Part shown: one piece after another, positions 53,839 to 63,775 of the stretch | How positions within the stretch are numbered: position 1 is the stretch's first letter | How the letters are laid out: each line of letters begins with the position of its first letter | Origin: Adhaeribacter swui | GTDB lineage: Bacteria > Bacteroidota > Bacteroidia > Cytophagales > Hymenobacteraceae | Length of the DNA stretch: 64,000 nt | Direction of reading: 5' to 3' | Assembly: GCF_014217805.1 (NCBI RefSeq) | Contig: NZ_CP055156.1 | Coordinates: 5,338,585-5,402,584 of the forward strand | Notes under the pieces: generated by a model | The model's database searches: none | The model's input: only the letters and a program-made list of their open reading frames with translations | Told to the model about the DNA's origin: nothing | Program-made: the position numbers and the translations under genes

Positions 53839-53997
53839 TCTAAAAGCAAAAATATTTTTTATTTTTTTTTCTGCTCTCTTCTTTGCTTGCCTTCCCGCCA
53901 GAACCTAAATCACAACGCTTAAACCGCTCCGCTTAGTTCCCTGCTGGCTCCCGCTTTTTTCCACTCTCCTTACTTCCCTTTCAACCAGCTGCCGAAT

Positions 53998-54037
53998 TGG
54001 GAGTGCAAAAGTCTGAATTCTTTTCCTTCCCTCCAAA
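53998..54037 (-). promoter_or_regulatory. rRNA promoter, middle copy
   Basis: On the minus strand TTTG (complement 54034-54037), 20 bases, GACTTTTG (54006-54013), then CACTCCCAA. It has the same architecture as the flanking copies. Confidence 0.6.
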
Positions 54038-54301
54038 TCTTTTCGCCACTTTTTTTAAAACTTTTTGCCAGTCTTAAAACCGCCGCCTCCCGCTTCAACA
54101 AGTCAAATTTTAAACTTAAAAATTTAAAGAACTCTTAATTAGATTAGCTAATTAACTCAATTTACAAGCTTTGTTTTTTTAAACAAACCAGGTTACAAAG
54201 TTAATTACAAACTTTTAATTTAGCAAGCAAAAAGCTAATTTCTTTTTACTTGATTTTAAATTCTTAAACTCTAAAGGCGGGTCAGCTACCCTTCTCCCCT
54301 T

Positions 54302-54343
54302 TTGGGAGCACAAAGATAATAGGTTAATTATGCCTTTTCCAAA
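54302..54343 (-). promoter_or_regulatory. rRNA promoter, distal copy
   Basis: On the minus strand TTTG (complement 54340-54343), 21 bases, a perfect TATCTTTG (54311-54318), then GTGCTCCCAA. This is the best match of the three to the Bacteroidetes consensus. Confidence 0.7.
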
Positions 54344-54439
54344 TGTTTATTTAGAAGATATATTTAACTCATTGGTAATCTTAGACAAAAATTTAAAAAT
54401 TGCTTTCATTTACCATTTTAACGTTGATTTTAGTTGCTA

Positions 54440-54949
54440 TTAAGGTTTCGGCTTCTTGTATATGGGCACCGTACTACATGGTTCACCGTACATAATGCTG
54501 TTGGCAACAGGCAGAAGCTTATGCATAATTTCTACGTAAGCATAATTGGGAATTTGCATGTTACTGCATCCTTTAATTACTAGCCTAGCCTCTCTATAAT
54601 TATCTGCATTTATTTGTGCAATGGCATCTTGGATTAAGGTTTGCTCTAGATTTTCCAGAGTACCAAAGACATAACGATTCGCGTACTTTTGTAACTTAGT
54701 TGCCACAAGCATATAAGCCCAGGTGGGTACAATTGCTTCGGCCGAATTGATTATGGCTACGTTTTTCCCAGAATAGGTAGACCAATCATTCTCTTTAATA
54801 AAGGCTCTGAAATCTTTTTCTTTTAAAATTAAACCCATAAACAAGTTGTCTTTAATATCATAGACAACCCGCTCACCCGAATGAATTAACTCTTCCAGGT
54901 TTATAGTTATAAGCGAGCTTTCGGCTACTCTGTTTACAATGTCGTTCAT
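54440..54949 (-). CDS. DUF2480 family protein
   Basis: This 169-residue protein matches the Bacteroidetes DUF2480 family, with IVNRVAESSLITINLEEL, GERVVYDIKDNLFMGLILKE, KDFRAFIKENDW and SAEAIVPTWAYML. It contains no catalytic motif that I can name. It follows tsaB by 8 bp on the same strand, so the two are probably co-transcribed. Function is unknown. Confidence 0.88.
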   Translation of the reverse strand: MNDIVNRVAESSLITINLEELIHSGERVVYDIKDNLFMGLILKEKDFRAFIKENDWSTYSGKNVAIINSAEAIVPTWAYMLVATKLQKYANRYVFGTLENLEQTLIQDAIAQINADNYREARLVIKGCSNMQIPNYAYVEIMHKLLPVANSIMYGEPCSTVPIYKKPKP

Positions 54950-54957
54950 TTTTAAAA

Positions 54958-55650
54958 TTAGCTGAGTTTGGTACCAGATGTAATATAAACCTCTTTCAGG
55001 TAAAATGGTTCGTAATAAGCTACATCTTCGTATTGTTGCGTATTAAACTTATGGTAAGCTATGGCTCCCATGTATTTTGCTGAAATAGGTAATGAATGAA
55101 CAAATATACCGTTGGAATGATTACCGATTAAAGTCTGAAATTTAGTAGCACCGCTGCCAAAAAACAGAATAGGTTGCTTAACTAAGTACTCCTCGAAAGT
55201 AGAGGAACTTAATATTACGGGTTTTATGGGAAATTGCTCTTCGCCCAGGTGGTTTACAATACACGTATAAACCTCCATTCGACGGGCGTCTAACATGGGG
55301 CAAAATAAAAATTTTTCCGCCTGCGGAGTTATTTGGATTTGCGCACTGGCTAAAGCGTGCAAAGTAGACACTTCCAGCAGCGGAAGGTTCAGAGAAAAAC
55401 ATAATCCCTTAGCAATTGAGGTACCAATTCGCAAGCCCGTATAAGAACCAGGTCCACTCGAAACGGCTACAGCGGATATATCCATCATAGATAAGTTGCA
55501 ATTCGCTATCATTTGGTTGATTAAAACCGTGATATGCGAAGAGTGTGACTTTTCTATTTGCAACTCCGATAACGCTAATAATTGCTGATCGTGAAAAAGA
55601 GCAACCGAACAAATGGAAGAAGAAGTTTCTATAGCCAATAAAATAGCCAT
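54958..55650 (-). CDS. tsaB: tRNA threonylcarbamoyladenosine biosynthesis protein TsaB
   Basis: The 230-residue ASKHA-fold protein is the TsaD partner in t6A37 tRNA modification. It starts MAILLAIETSSSICSVALF, and shows VAVSSGPGSYTGLRIGTSIA and the LDARRMEVYTCI segment typical of TsaB. The N-terminal half is well conserved and the C-terminal half divergent, as usual. It is operonic with the DUF2480 gene. Confidence 0.95.
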   Translation of the reverse strand: MAILLAIETSSSICSVALFHDQQLLALSELQIEKSHSSHITVLINQMIANCNLSMMDISAVAVSSGPGSYTGLRIGTSIAKGLCFSLNLPLLEVSTLHALASAQIQITPQAEKFLFCPMLDARRMEVYTCIVNHLGEEQFPIKPVILSSSTFEEYLVKQPILFFGSGATKFQTLIGNHSNGIFVHSLPISAKYMGAIAYHKFNTQQYEDVAYYEPFYLKEVYITSGTKLS

Positions 55651-56067
55651 GCCGTAATTAAATTTGTTACACTACAACAAAGTTAGTTTTAAAAGCCGCC
55701 GCCGCAAATTTTATGATGACCGGGATAAAACCGGGACTATAATTAACAACTTAGCTCAATTTTTTAAAATTATTTATTGTAGGCTCCGTCCTAAAGCAGA
55801 AGTTAAGAACCTGGCCGAAAATGAATATTCATTTTCCCTCGCTACTTTAATAAAAAAACAACCAACACTGCCCTCTTAAACTTGGGAGGTGAGCTTTTAC
55901 CCCAACTTATCCTATATATTTTAATTTGTCTACTTACTTAAGTAAGGGCAAGCTGGGGAAAAGATTAGAAATTTGGACGCTTGTACGCGGGAAAAGAAAA
56001 ACTTACTTGTTTAACAATGGACTAGCACGTTAAAACCTAAACTAGTTTGAGCTAAAATTTTTAAAAA
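55651..56067. other. Intergenic region, no gene accepted
   Basis: These 417 bp between the MBL gene and tsaB, both on the minus strand, contain a 71-codon frame at 55664-55879 (+) that lacks any protein-like character. AT-rich words TTTTTAAAAATTA adjoin the MBL stop codon. Nothing else is seen. Confidence 0.45.
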
Positions 56068-56889
56068 TTAATTATTTAGAACAGTAGCTGATTCGGGAAA
56101 TAAGATTGGCTCTGCAATTGATTCTGCTGAAATGGTATAAACCGGGGTTTCTTCGTACCGGGAAGCAATAATGACATTAGTGCCGGCGGCATTATCCGTA
56201 AATAAGTCGTGCACTAATTGGGGGCAGTTGTTTTGCTTGGAAAGGTGAGAGAGTAAAACGTGACTCAAATAGGAAGATTTGTGCGTTATAAACAAGTCAA
56301 GGGCTTGTTTATTAGATAAATGCCCTTTACCACTGCGAATTCTGTTTTTTAAATAATACGGGTAAGGCCCTTTATCTAATAAATCATCGTCGTAGTTGGC
56401 CTCCAGAAAAGCGGCATGGCATTGTTTAAAATAATAAATTACCTGTTCGCAGGCATGGCCAATATCGGTAAATACCCCAACATTAATACCTTGGCTAGAA
56501 ATTAAAAAACTATGCGGATCAGAGGCATCGTGAAACTTAGGGAAAGCGGTAATCTGCAATTCGCCAATAGTAACCGGTTTATGGCCAATTAACGGCACGG
56601 TTATAATTCTTTCGGTGGTAAAGCGGCTATTAACAAGTGTAGCTGGGGTAATAAATACCGGAATTTTGTGCTTGCGGGCCAGCATGGCTAACCCCCGAAT
56701 ATGGTCAGAATGCTCGTGCGATATAAAAATGGCTCTTACCTTTTTTATAGATAAATTTAAGCGCTGTAAACGTTTCTCGGTTTCCCGGCAAGATAATCCC
56801 GCATCCACTAAAACTGCATCTTGTTCATTACCAACGTAATAACAATTAGCGTTGCTGCCGGAGTTTAAAGAAGTAAAAGATAAAGCCAT
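56068..56889 (-). CDS. MBL-fold metallo-hydrolase, YycJ/WalJ-like
   Basis: The 273-residue hydrolase has the metal motif HEHSDH (His58, His60, Asp62, His63). The opening SFTSLNSGSNANCYYVG and VLVDAGLSCRETEKRL are typical of YycJ-type proteins, DNA-processing metallo-beta-lactamase relatives. The second half holds AFLEANYDDDLL and LLSHLSKQNNCP. It stands alone. Its substrate is unproven; a 5'-3' DNA exonuclease activity is known for relatives. Confidence 0.92.
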   Translation of the reverse strand: MALSFTSLNSGSNANCYYVGNEQDAVLVDAGLSCRETEKRLQRLNLSIKKVRAIFISHEHSDHIRGLAMLARKHKIPVFITPATLVNSRFTTERIITVPLIGHKPVTIGELQITAFPKFHDASDPHSFLISSQGINVGVFTDIGHACEQVIYYFKQCHAAFLEANYDDDLLDKGPYPYYLKNRIRSGKGHLSNKQALDLFITHKSSYLSHVLLSHLSKQNNCPQLVHDLFTDNAAGTNVIIASRYEETPVYTISAESIAEPILFPESATVLNN

Positions 56890-56969
56890 AGAAACACAAA
56901 TTTAATTAAATCTCCCGCAACAATTCTATTAATCTATCAGCTTTTTAAAACTATAAAAATACCAGATAA

Positions 56970-57350
56970 TTATTCGTCGTAAAAATCTTGCAGTGCTCCA
57001 AAATAAGTAGAATCCCAGCCTTCCACAATATCCTCGAAATCCAGATCGGGAATATTGGTGTGCCGTAATTCTACGGATGTGCCTTGTTTATGAGGATGCA
57101 GAATGATTGTCACAATGGACGGCTCCGCCTGTTCGCCAAAATACCATTCCTGCACTATCTTGCGGCCGGTTTCAAACTCCAGATTTTTACCCACAATACT
57201 ATCGTCCCAGAGCGAAAATTCGGAACCAGGCTCCGTAGACATTTCTGCCTTTTCGCCAGTCCAGAGCTGCAAGGTAGCAGGATTGGTTAAAGCATTGTAA
57301 ATTTCTTCCGGCTCGGCTGGTATAATGTAATATTTTTTAAAATTTTTCAT
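56970..57350 (-). CDS. START-like/SRPBCC domain protein
   Basis: The 126-residue protein is a single helix-grip domain like those of AHSA1 proteins. Markers are IPAEPEEIYNALTNPATLQLW, FSLWDDSIVGKNLEFETGRKIVQEW, and the end WDSTYFGALQDFYDE. Ligand and role are unknown. It lies 97 bp after the urease-linked permease on the same strand but is probably not part of that operon. Confidence 0.9.
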   Translation of the reverse strand: MKNFKKYYIIPAEPEEIYNALTNPATLQLWTGEKAEMSTEPGSEFSLWDDSIVGKNLEFETGRKIVQEWYFGEQAEPSIVTIILHPHKQGTSVELRHTNIPDLDFEDIVEGWDSTYFGALQDFYDE

Positions 57351-57447
57351 TTTGGGCAGTAATCATAAAACAATTAAAGCACTAAAGTTAGAATAAAAGC
57401 TACTTATATCATCTACCGCTTGTTTAAAACACCTTTATTGGGAACAT

Positions 57448-58149
57448 TTACCATCCTAAAAACAACATGCCAATACCGCATACCATTATAGTAGCTCCCC
57501 CAATGGCATGCACGTAACGTTCTAAGGTAGCACTTTTAAATAACGAAATTCCGTAATAACCTAATATTACCATAAGTACCATTGTAAGTAAAGTAAAGAG
57601 CGTGAAAATACCTACTAACCAGAATATTCCTCCTGTAGAATTTTGAGCTGCCGGGTACGAGAGCAAAGGAATAAGAGGTTCGCAAGGGCCCAGAATAAAA
57701 ATGATGAACAACACCCACGGGGTAACTTTCTTGCGATCCTGGGAATAAACAATTTCGCCGGAGCGATGCTCATACACATAAACGGAACCATCATTGTACG
57801 CGTCGAAATGTTTATGTGGTTTGTTGCGGTAAGCTTGTTCAATTCCCCAAATTGTATACAATATACCGAATAAAAGTAATCCCCAACCCGCCAGGCCACC
57901 GCGCACTTCTTCCAGCCAACTTAATTTAGATAACGACCAGCCCAAACCAATACCTATTAAGCCCAGCACAATAGAACTACCCACGTGGCCTAATCCGCAA
58001 ATTACGGTACACGCAATGGTTTTGGATACCGACCAGTTGCGGGATTTAGAAAGCGCAATAAAGGGTACATAATGATCAGGCCCCGTTAAGGTGTGAATAA
58101 AACTTATACCAATAGCCGTAACGAGTAAAAGTTGCAAGTCAGAATTCAT
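57448..58149 (-). CDS. ureH: UreH-type membrane permease (nickel uptake candidate)
   Basis: This 233-residue protein with about six membrane helices closes the urease operon, 10 bp after ureD. HTLTGPDHYVPF near residues 19-30 resembles the His/Asp metal motif of nickel-cobalt permeases. CGLGHVGSSIVLG and FILGPCEPLIPL are other conserved polar motifs within helices. A His/Asp-rich loop (NKPHKHFDAYNDG) lies at about 108-120. The operon position and motifs argue for nickel transport for urease. Confidence 0.8.
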   Translation of the reverse strand: MNSDLQLLLVTAIGISFIHTLTGPDHYVPFIALSKSRNWSVSKTIACTVICGLGHVGSSIVLGLIGIGLGWSLSKLSWLEEVRGGLAGWGLLLFGILYTIWGIEQAYRNKPHKHFDAYNDGSVYVYEHRSGEIVYSQDRKKVTPWVLFIIFILGPCEPLIPLLSYPAAQNSTGGIFWLVGIFTLFTLLTMVLMVILGYYGISLFKSATLERYVHAIGGATIMVCGIGMLFLGW

Positions 58150-58159
58150 GTAAACATTA

Positions 58160-58966
58160 TTATAAAGGAGTGAGAACAGCTTCCGGAATTATGGTTGTTT
58201 TTTGCAGTAAAGAACTTACTTCCTGAAGACAAGAGAACAAGTATTCGCCGCTATGTCCTAAAATCCGGATTAGTATGCCTTTGGCGGCAAGCTCGGTTAT
58301 ACCAACGGCAATATTTATTTTTTTTAAAAAATAGGCGTGCAAGTCAGTCAACAAGGAAGATTCTAGACAAGCCGGCACATAAACCAAGGTTGCCTGGTGG
58401 GTAAAATTTTCGAATTGTCCCATTCCCGTCACCTGGTTTGATCCGGGAGTTAGCAAAAGGTGATCTTTAAAAATAAGTTTTTTGTGGCGGTAGATTTCTA
58501 AAATAGTACGCAACGAAGTAAACCGGAATACTTCACCCGAAAATTTTCGGCCACAGGTTATAATATCGCCCCAAATTACATTGGCACTTTGATCCATGTT
58601 TATGATAGTGTGCGCCTGAAATTTTGCGTTCTCGTGCGGTACCAAAGGATGCGGAAAAAAGCAAAAATGACTTTGTGAGGCCAGGTTCACTACCATTTGC
58701 TGGGTAGCCCCGGTTTCCATTTTAAAAATCCGCTGGTACGATTGGGTTTGTAGATTTAAGTGGCAGCTTTCGTTTACATTAATTTCGATCTGATGTTGAT
58801 CGTTATCCAATATACCTGGTGAAGAACTCCGGATCATTAAGTGTAGCGTAGGATCTTCGGGATGCTCGCCCACCGGCGCAATTTTAAACGGATGGGTGGC
58901 GTAAGCTTGCTGAACGTAACTTTTACCTAAACGATTGGCTACCGTAATTTTTAGTTCACTAATCAT
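58160..58966 (-). CDS. ureD: Urease accessory protein UreD
   Basis: The 268-residue protein is the urease chaperone UreD (UreH). It has PLVPHENAKFQAHTIINMDQSANVIWGDIITCGRKFSGE, split here as PLVPHENAKFQ and NVIWGDIITCGRKF, with KLIFKDHLLL after it. UreD scaffolds UreF-UreG on apo-urease and forms a tunnel for nickel. It starts 1 bp after ureG. Confidence 0.94.
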   Translation of the reverse strand: MISELKITVANRLGKSYVQQAYATHPFKIAPVGEHPEDPTLHLMIRSSSPGILDNDQHQIEINVNESCHLNLQTQSYQRIFKMETGATQQMVVNLASQSHFCFFPHPLVPHENAKFQAHTIINMDQSANVIWGDIITCGRKFSGEVFRFTSLRTILEIYRHKKLIFKDHLLLTPGSNQVTGMGQFENFTHQATLVYVPACLESSLLTDLHAYFLKKINIAVGITELAAKGILIRILGHSGEYLFSCLQEVSSLLQKTTIIPEAVLTPL

Positions 58967-58967
58967 T

Positions 58968-59612
58968 CTATTCCGGCTGCTTTGTAGCTACCATATCTTC
59001 CAGTAAAGCAAACTTCTTAATCCAGGCAATTACCTGGTCCAGCCCTTGCAGGTTCATGAGGTTGGTAAAGATAAAAGGACGCCCCGGCCGCATGCGGGCC
59101 GCATCCCGCTCCATTACTTCCAGGCTGGCTCCTACGTAGGGCGCTAAGTCTATTTTATTAATCAATAATAAATCGGAACGCGTTATGCCCGGTCCCCCTT
59201 TCCTAGGAATTTTATCGCCTTCGGCTACATCAATCACAAAAATGGTTACATCGGCCAGCTCGGGGCTAAATGTAGCCGAAAGATTATCGCCACCACTTTC
59301 AATGAAAATTATATCCAAATCCGGAAAACGGGTTGCTAGTTCGTCGACGGCTTCCAGGTTCATACTGGCATCTTCGCGAATAGCGGTGTGGGGGCAACCG
59401 CCGGTTTCTACGCCAATAATTCGCTCTGGCGGTAAAAGGCTATTGCGGGTTAAAAATTCGGCATCTTCTTTTGTATAGATATCATTGGTAATTACCCCAA
59501 CGCTGTAAGTATTCACAAACTGCCGGGATAAGCGCTCAATTAAAGCCGTTTTACCCGAGCCAACCGGGCCCGCCACGCCAATCTTAATGTATTTCCGTTC
59601 TTTATTATGCAT
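58968..59612 (-). CDS. ureG: Urease accessory GTPase UreG
   Basis: This 214-residue SIMIBI GTPase drives nickel insertion. The P-loop GPVGSGKT is at 15-22, followed by [13 protein letters not shown] and the invariant [34 protein letters not shown] and the NKID box are present. It starts 28 bp after ureF and ends next to ureD. Confidence 0.98.
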   Translation of the reverse strand: MHNKERKYIKIGVAGPVGSGKTALIERLSRQFVNTYSVGVITNDIYTKEDAEFLTRNSLLPPERIIGVETGGCPHTAIREDASMNLEAVDELATRFPDLDIIFIESGGDNLSATFSPELADVTIFVIDVAEGDKIPRKGGPGITRSDLLLINKIDLAPYVGASLEVMERDAARMRPGRPFIFTNLMNLQGLDQVIAWIKKFALLEDMVATKQPE

Positions 59613-59640
59613 GGAAAAGGATTTTTAAAATTTTAAATTT

Positions 59641-60333
59641 TCAGGACATATACAAGCGGCTATAAAGTTGCTCGTGTTGCATGCTCCGGATGTCGAACCC
59701 CACAGAACAAACGCCCACCATGTCCCTGGGCAGAACTAAGTTTTCCTGAACCAGATGGTTAATGGTACTTTGTAGCTTAAAAAGAATTTCCTGACCATCC
59801 ATTTGCCCCAAAGGAATTAGCTTGACGCAGTTAGTTACTAAACCGGCTGCCGCATTGTAATAAAAGGCCGTTAAAGCATCCAAAATACTTATGCCGAAAG
59901 CCTGCGCATACAAGCCAAAAATTAAACTGTAATGACCAAACGCTTTTTGTTGAATAATGGCATTTTCGTAGGCGATAGCAAACTCCGAATGAATCAAGCG
60001 CTGAAATATTTTAATTAACCGAATGCCTAACTTTTGACTGGCCTGCCGGATTTCCCGGGGACCTTTCAGGGCGGTACATTCTTCATCAAGTAAAAGCAAT
60101 TGCTTTAAATCTCCGGAACTTGCGGTCAGATAAGCCAGATGAACAAAGGCGGCATCATTGTAAAAAATATTTTGGGTAAGCATATTTTGAATAAACTCGC
60201 TGGCGGAGCTAACACTATTTACCAGGTTCTGTTGCACGTAAGTTTCCAAACCGTACGAATGGCTGTATCCCCCAATGGGTAACATGGGATCGGCTAGTTG
60301 CAGCAAATGCAGCAGGTTGGTAGTTGCACTCAA
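59641..60333 (-). CDS. ureF: Urease accessory protein UreF
   Basis: The 230-residue helical protein shows LQLADPMLPIGGYSHSYGLE, QKAFGHYSLIFGLYAQAFGI and a closing SVGFDIRSMQHEQL, all UreF marks. It bridges UreD and UreG in the maturation complex. It begins 5 bp after ureE. Length is normal. Confidence 0.96.
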   Translation of the reverse strand: MSATTNLLHLLQLADPMLPIGGYSHSYGLETYVQQNLVNSVSSASEFIQNMLTQNIFYNDAAFVHLAYLTASSGDLKQLLLLDEECTALKGPREIRQASQKLGIRLIKIFQRLIHSEFAIAYENAIIQQKAFGHYSLIFGLYAQAFGISILDALTAFYYNAAAGLVTNCVKLIPLGQMDGQEILFKLQSTINHLVQENLVLPRDMVGVCSVGFDIRSMQHEQLYSRLYMS

Positions 60334-60338
60334 AATAA

Positions 60339-60854
60339 TCAGGCTTTTGTAGTCAGATTTAAAATTTTGGTAAATAAGGTTTCGCTGGATTTACCTTCCC
60401 GGCCGTGTTCGTGGGGTTGCACATTGGCTTTTAACATATTTAATAGTTTCCGCTTTTGGATGGTAGGCTCATAACCCGCGGCGGCCAGCAAGCGAAATAA
60501 AGGCGCTTCGTAGGATACTAATACCTGGTCGTCCTGAATAAACAAGGGCAAATGTTTATTCCCAATTTCGTAGCAGATGGTACCCATTTGCAATAAATTA
60601 TGTGGGGTGATGACAATGGCTTCGCAAGGCAGGATGGAAACCACGATGGCTTTTTGCTCATCCAGCCATAAAATGTCGCCTTCTTGCAACCGGATACCTT
60701 CCTGCCATAATTTAACGGCAAGCTCCAGGCCATTTGCTGTTTCTTTGCGAATAATGCGTTTGGTGGTTTCAAACCACTCCAGGTGCAAATAATCTATCTC
60801 CCGATTATTGATAGGTACACTTGCCGTGTTTCCTACTATTTCTTTTATAATCAT
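60339..60854 (-). CDS. ureE: Urease nickel metallochaperone UreE
   Basis: The 171-residue protein has the UreE N-domain (LHLEWFETTKRIIRKETANG) and metal-binding domain (IGNKHLPLFIQDDQVLVSYE, with the conserved His). The C-terminus, after VQPHEHGREG, lacks the His-rich tail of Klebsiella UreE, so extra nickel storage is unlikely. It delivers nickel to UreG. Confidence 0.93.
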   Translation of the reverse strand: MIIKEIVGNTASVPINNREIDYLHLEWFETTKRIIRKETANGLELAVKLWQEGIRLQEGDILWLDEQKAIVVSILPCEAIVITPHNLLQMGTICYEIGNKHLPLFIQDDQVLVSYEAPLFRLLAAAGYEPTIQKRKLLNMLKANVQPHEHGREGKSSETLFTKILNLTTKA

Positions 60855-60914
60855 TGTATTAAACTACAATCTAGCTGGAACAGGTATTTTTTAAATTTTT
60901 CCATTTCCAGCAGC

Positions 60915-62636
60915 TTAAAATAAGAAATACCGTTGCGCCAGCGCTACTTCTTTTAAAGGTTCACAGGTTATTTTTTCGCCATCCACGCGTACCTCGTAGT
61001 TCTCCGGGTTAACTTCGATATTGGGTGTTTGATCGTTATGAATCAAATCTTTTTTGCTGATGTTCCGGCAATTACTTACCGGCAACACCATTTTTTTTAG
61101 TTCGTACTCCGCCACAATGCCATGATCATAAGCAGCTTGCGAAACGAAAGTGGCGCAGGTCTTATATAAAGCTTTGCCAAACGCGCCAAACATTTTCCGG
61201 TAAATGACCGGTTGCGGCGTTGGAATAGAGGCATTCGGGTCGCCCATTTTACTCGCGATAATCATTCCGCCCTTAATAACCATTTCGGGCTTCGCGCCAA
61301 ACAAAGCCGGTTTCCAAAGCACTAAATCCGCCATTTTACCAGATTCCACAGAACCCACGTAAGTGGCAATGCCATGGGTAATGGCCGGATTTATGGTGTA
61401 TTTGGCTACGAACCGCTTGGCCCGGAAATTATCGTTATTCTTCGGGGCATCTTCGGGTAAAAAACCGCGTTGTTTTTTCATTTTGTCGGCGGTTTGCCAG
61501 GTGCGGGTTACTACTTCCCCTACCCGACCCATGGCTTGCGAATCCGAGCTCATCATGCTAAAAACGCCCATGTCATGCAGAATATCTTCGGCCGCAATGG
61601 TCTCGGGACGGATGCGCGAATCCGCAAAAGCCACATCTTCGGGCACATTTTTATCTAAGTGGTGACACACCATGAGCATATCCAGGTGCTCATCAATGGT
61701 GTTAATGGTATAAGGCCGGGTGGGATTAGTAGATGAAGGCAAAATGTTGGCGAACGAAGCTGCCCGGATAATATCCGGCGCGTGTCCGCCACCAGCTCCC
61801 TCGGTATGATACGTATGAATTACCCGCCCGTTAATGGCTTGTAAGGTATGCTCCAGAAAACCAGACTCATTAAGGGTATCCGTATGGATGGCTACCTGCA
61901 CATCGTATTTGTCGGCTACTTTTAAAGAAGCATCAATCACGGCAGGAGTGGCGCCCCAATCTTCGTGAATTTTTAAACCTAAGGCCCCCGCTAGTATTTG
62001 CTCTTCCAGGGGAGCTTCGGTGGCGCAATTGCCTTTCCCTAAAAAACCCAGGTTCATGGGAAAAGCTTCGGCGGCTTCAAGCATTTTTTGAATAAACCAT
62101 TTACCGGGCGTTACAGTCGTGGCATTCGTGCCATCGGCTGGTCCGGTGCCGCCGCCAATCATGGTAGTAACGCCACTGTACAGGGCGTGTTCTATTTGCT
62201 GCGGACAAATAAAATGAATGTGCGAATCAATGCCACCAGCCGTTAAAATTAAATCGGCGCCCCCGTGCACTTCCGTGGAGGCGCCAATAATCAGATCGGG
62301 GTGCACGCCATCCATAATATCCGGATTGCCAGCCTTACCTACTCCTACAATTTTGCCGTCTTTAATGCCAACATCTCCTTTCACAATGCCCCAATGGTCC
62401 AGCACAATTACGCTGGTTATTACCATATCCAACACGCCTTCCGAGCGCATAGCCGTGCTGGATTGCCCCATACCGTCGCGAATGGTTTTACCGCCGCCAA
62501 ACTTACTTTCGTCGCCGTAAACCGTATAATCTTTTTCAATTTCAATAATTAAATTGGTATCGGCTAGCCGCAGTTTATCCCCGGTGGTGGGGCCGTACAT
62601 GTTGGCGTACTTAATTTTGTTTATCTTCAGGCTCAT
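60915..62636 (-). CDS. ureC: Urease alpha subunit (catalytic)
   Basis: The 573-residue enzyme hydrolyses urea to ammonia and carbamate. All nickel ligands are visible: His139 and His141 (SHIHF), carbamylated Lys222 with His224 (LKIHEDWG), His251, His277, and Asp365 (SSDSQAMG). The flap is Cys324-His325 (VCHHLDK). It overlaps ureB by ATGA, so the two are translationally coupled. Length is normal. Confidence 0.99.
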   Translation of the reverse strand: MSLKINKIKYANMYGPTTGDKLRLADTNLIIEIEKDYTVYGDESKFGGGKTIRDGMGQSSTAMRSEGVLDMVITSVIVLDHWGIVKGDVGIKDGKIVGVGKAGNPDIMDGVHPDLIIGASTEVHGGADLILTAGGIDSHIHFICPQQIEHALYSGVTTMIGGGTGPADGTNATTVTPGKWFIQKMLEAAEAFPMNLGFLGKGNCATEAPLEEQILAGALGLKIHEDWGATPAVIDASLKVADKYDVQVAIHTDTLNESGFLEHTLQAINGRVIHTYHTEGAGGGHAPDIIRAASFANILPSSTNPTRPYTINTIDEHLDMLMVCHHLDKNVPEDVAFADSRIRPETIAAEDILHDMGVFSMMSSDSQAMGRVGEVVTRTWQTADKMKKQRGFLPEDAPKNNDNFRAKRFVAKYTINPAITHGIATYVGSVESGKMADLVLWKPALFGAKPEMVIKGGMIIASKMGDPNASIPTPQPVIYRKMFGAFGKALYKTCATFVSQAAYDHGIVAEYELKKMVLPVSNCRNISKKDLIHNDQTPNIEVNPENYEVRVDGEKITCEPLKEVALAQRYFLF

Positions 62637-63007
62637 AAACCATTCATCTTAAATTGAGCGGCAGCGGCTTTCAGTAAGCTTTGCTTTTTAACTTCGGGGT
62701 TGGTGGTATCGCCGTTTACCAGTTGGTTCATACCATAAGCTTTTTTGTGTCCACCTAATTCTACTAGCATCACGGTTTTTTCTTCGCCGGGTTCGAAGCG
62801 CACGGCGGTGCCAGCCGGGATGTTTAAACGCATGCCAAAAGCTTGCTCCCGGTTAAAAGCTAACGCGGGGTTTATTTCAAAAAAATGACAGTGCGACCCT
62901 ATTTGCACCGGCCGGTCACCGGTATTTACTACCACCAGCGATTCGGTTCGGCGGCCAATATTGGCTTCTATATCGCCTTTCGGAATAAAATACTCTCCTG
63001 GAATCAT
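62633..63007 (-). CDS. ureB: Urease beta subunit
   Basis: This 124-residue structural subunit begins [19 protein letters not shown]. It has [20 protein letters not shown], then [20 protein letters not shown], the standard UreB blocks. It lies 17 bp after ureA as a separate gene. Confidence 0.97.
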   Translation of the reverse strand: MIPGEYFIPKGDIEANIGRRTESLVVVNTGDRPVQIGSHCHFFEINPALAFNREQAFGMRLNIPAGTAVRFEPGEEKTVMLVELGGHKKAYGMNQLVNGDTTNPEVKKQSLLKAAAAQFKMNGL

Positions 63008-63024
63008 GTACTTATAATTCTAAT

Positions 63025-63327
63025 TTAGCGAATAGGATGATGCACGGTAACGAGTTTGGTACCATCAGGGAAGGTGGCCTCTACTTGTATTTCTTCAATC
63101 ATTTCCGGAATACCTTCCATCACGTCTTCCCGGGTTAAAATAGTAGCCCCAAAATGCATTAACTCTGCCACGGTTTTACCATCACGAGCCGCTTCTTGCA
63201 CCTGGCTGCTTATTAAAGCAATGGCTTCGGGATAATTTAGTTTTAAGCCCCGTGCCCGCCTTTTTTCAGCTAATTCACCGGCCAAATACAACAATAGTTT
63301 TTCCGTTTCGCGTGGGGTTAAATGCAT
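63025..63327 (-). CDS. ureA: Urease gamma subunit
   Basis: The 100-residue protein starts [20 protein letters not shown]. It has [16 protein letters not shown], then [20 protein letters not shown] and the [17 protein letters not shown]-type end (here [10 protein letters not shown]). It is the first gene of the ureABCEFGD-permease operon. Confidence 0.98.
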   Translation of the reverse strand: MHLTPRETEKLLLYLAGELAEKRRARGLKLNYPEAIALISSQVQEAARDGKTVAELMHFGATILTREDVMEGIPEMIEEIQVEATFPDGTKLVTVHHPIR

Positions 63328-63775
63328 GGAAATAAGTAGTTCTTATTATAAAGTTGAAATAACTCTAAATTTTTAAAAATTTTTATATTCTATAAAACAA
63401 GCATCAAAATTAAGGTTAATTTTACAAAATATTACATATATTTAAATTTTATACCTTAAATTTGAGGCTACAAACTACATAAATACATTAATTTCTAATT
63501 ATATCATTTAAAACGAAACCTATTTAATATAATACGATATAACAGATTAATTTAAAAGTCAGGTGTTATATCTCCATCAGAGTGTATTAGCGATGAGAAG
63601 AAAACGGTTCAGGAATAAAATTTAAAAAATGAGGAGGTTCTACTTAAATGCCCTCCTATTAATAATAAAATTCAAACAAGATTTTAATAAAAGATTAAGT
63701 CCGGGGTTTGCAAGTTAACCTTTATCCAACAGCTAACCGGAACTAGCTTGTAGTATAAACCTAATTAAAAATCAG
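63328..63775. other. Divergent intergenic region upstream of ureA
   Basis: These 448 AT-rich bases lie between ureA and the partial plus-strand gene, and should hold the urease promoter. A weak GGAGG/CCTCC hairpin (about 63630-63657) is the only structure noticed. No NikR or urea-responsive site could be assigned. Confidence 0.45.

Noticed and set aside
55664-55879. 71-codon frame in the tsaB-MBL gap
   Set aside because: Composition is not protein-like, with no start signal, no context and no recognisable motif.
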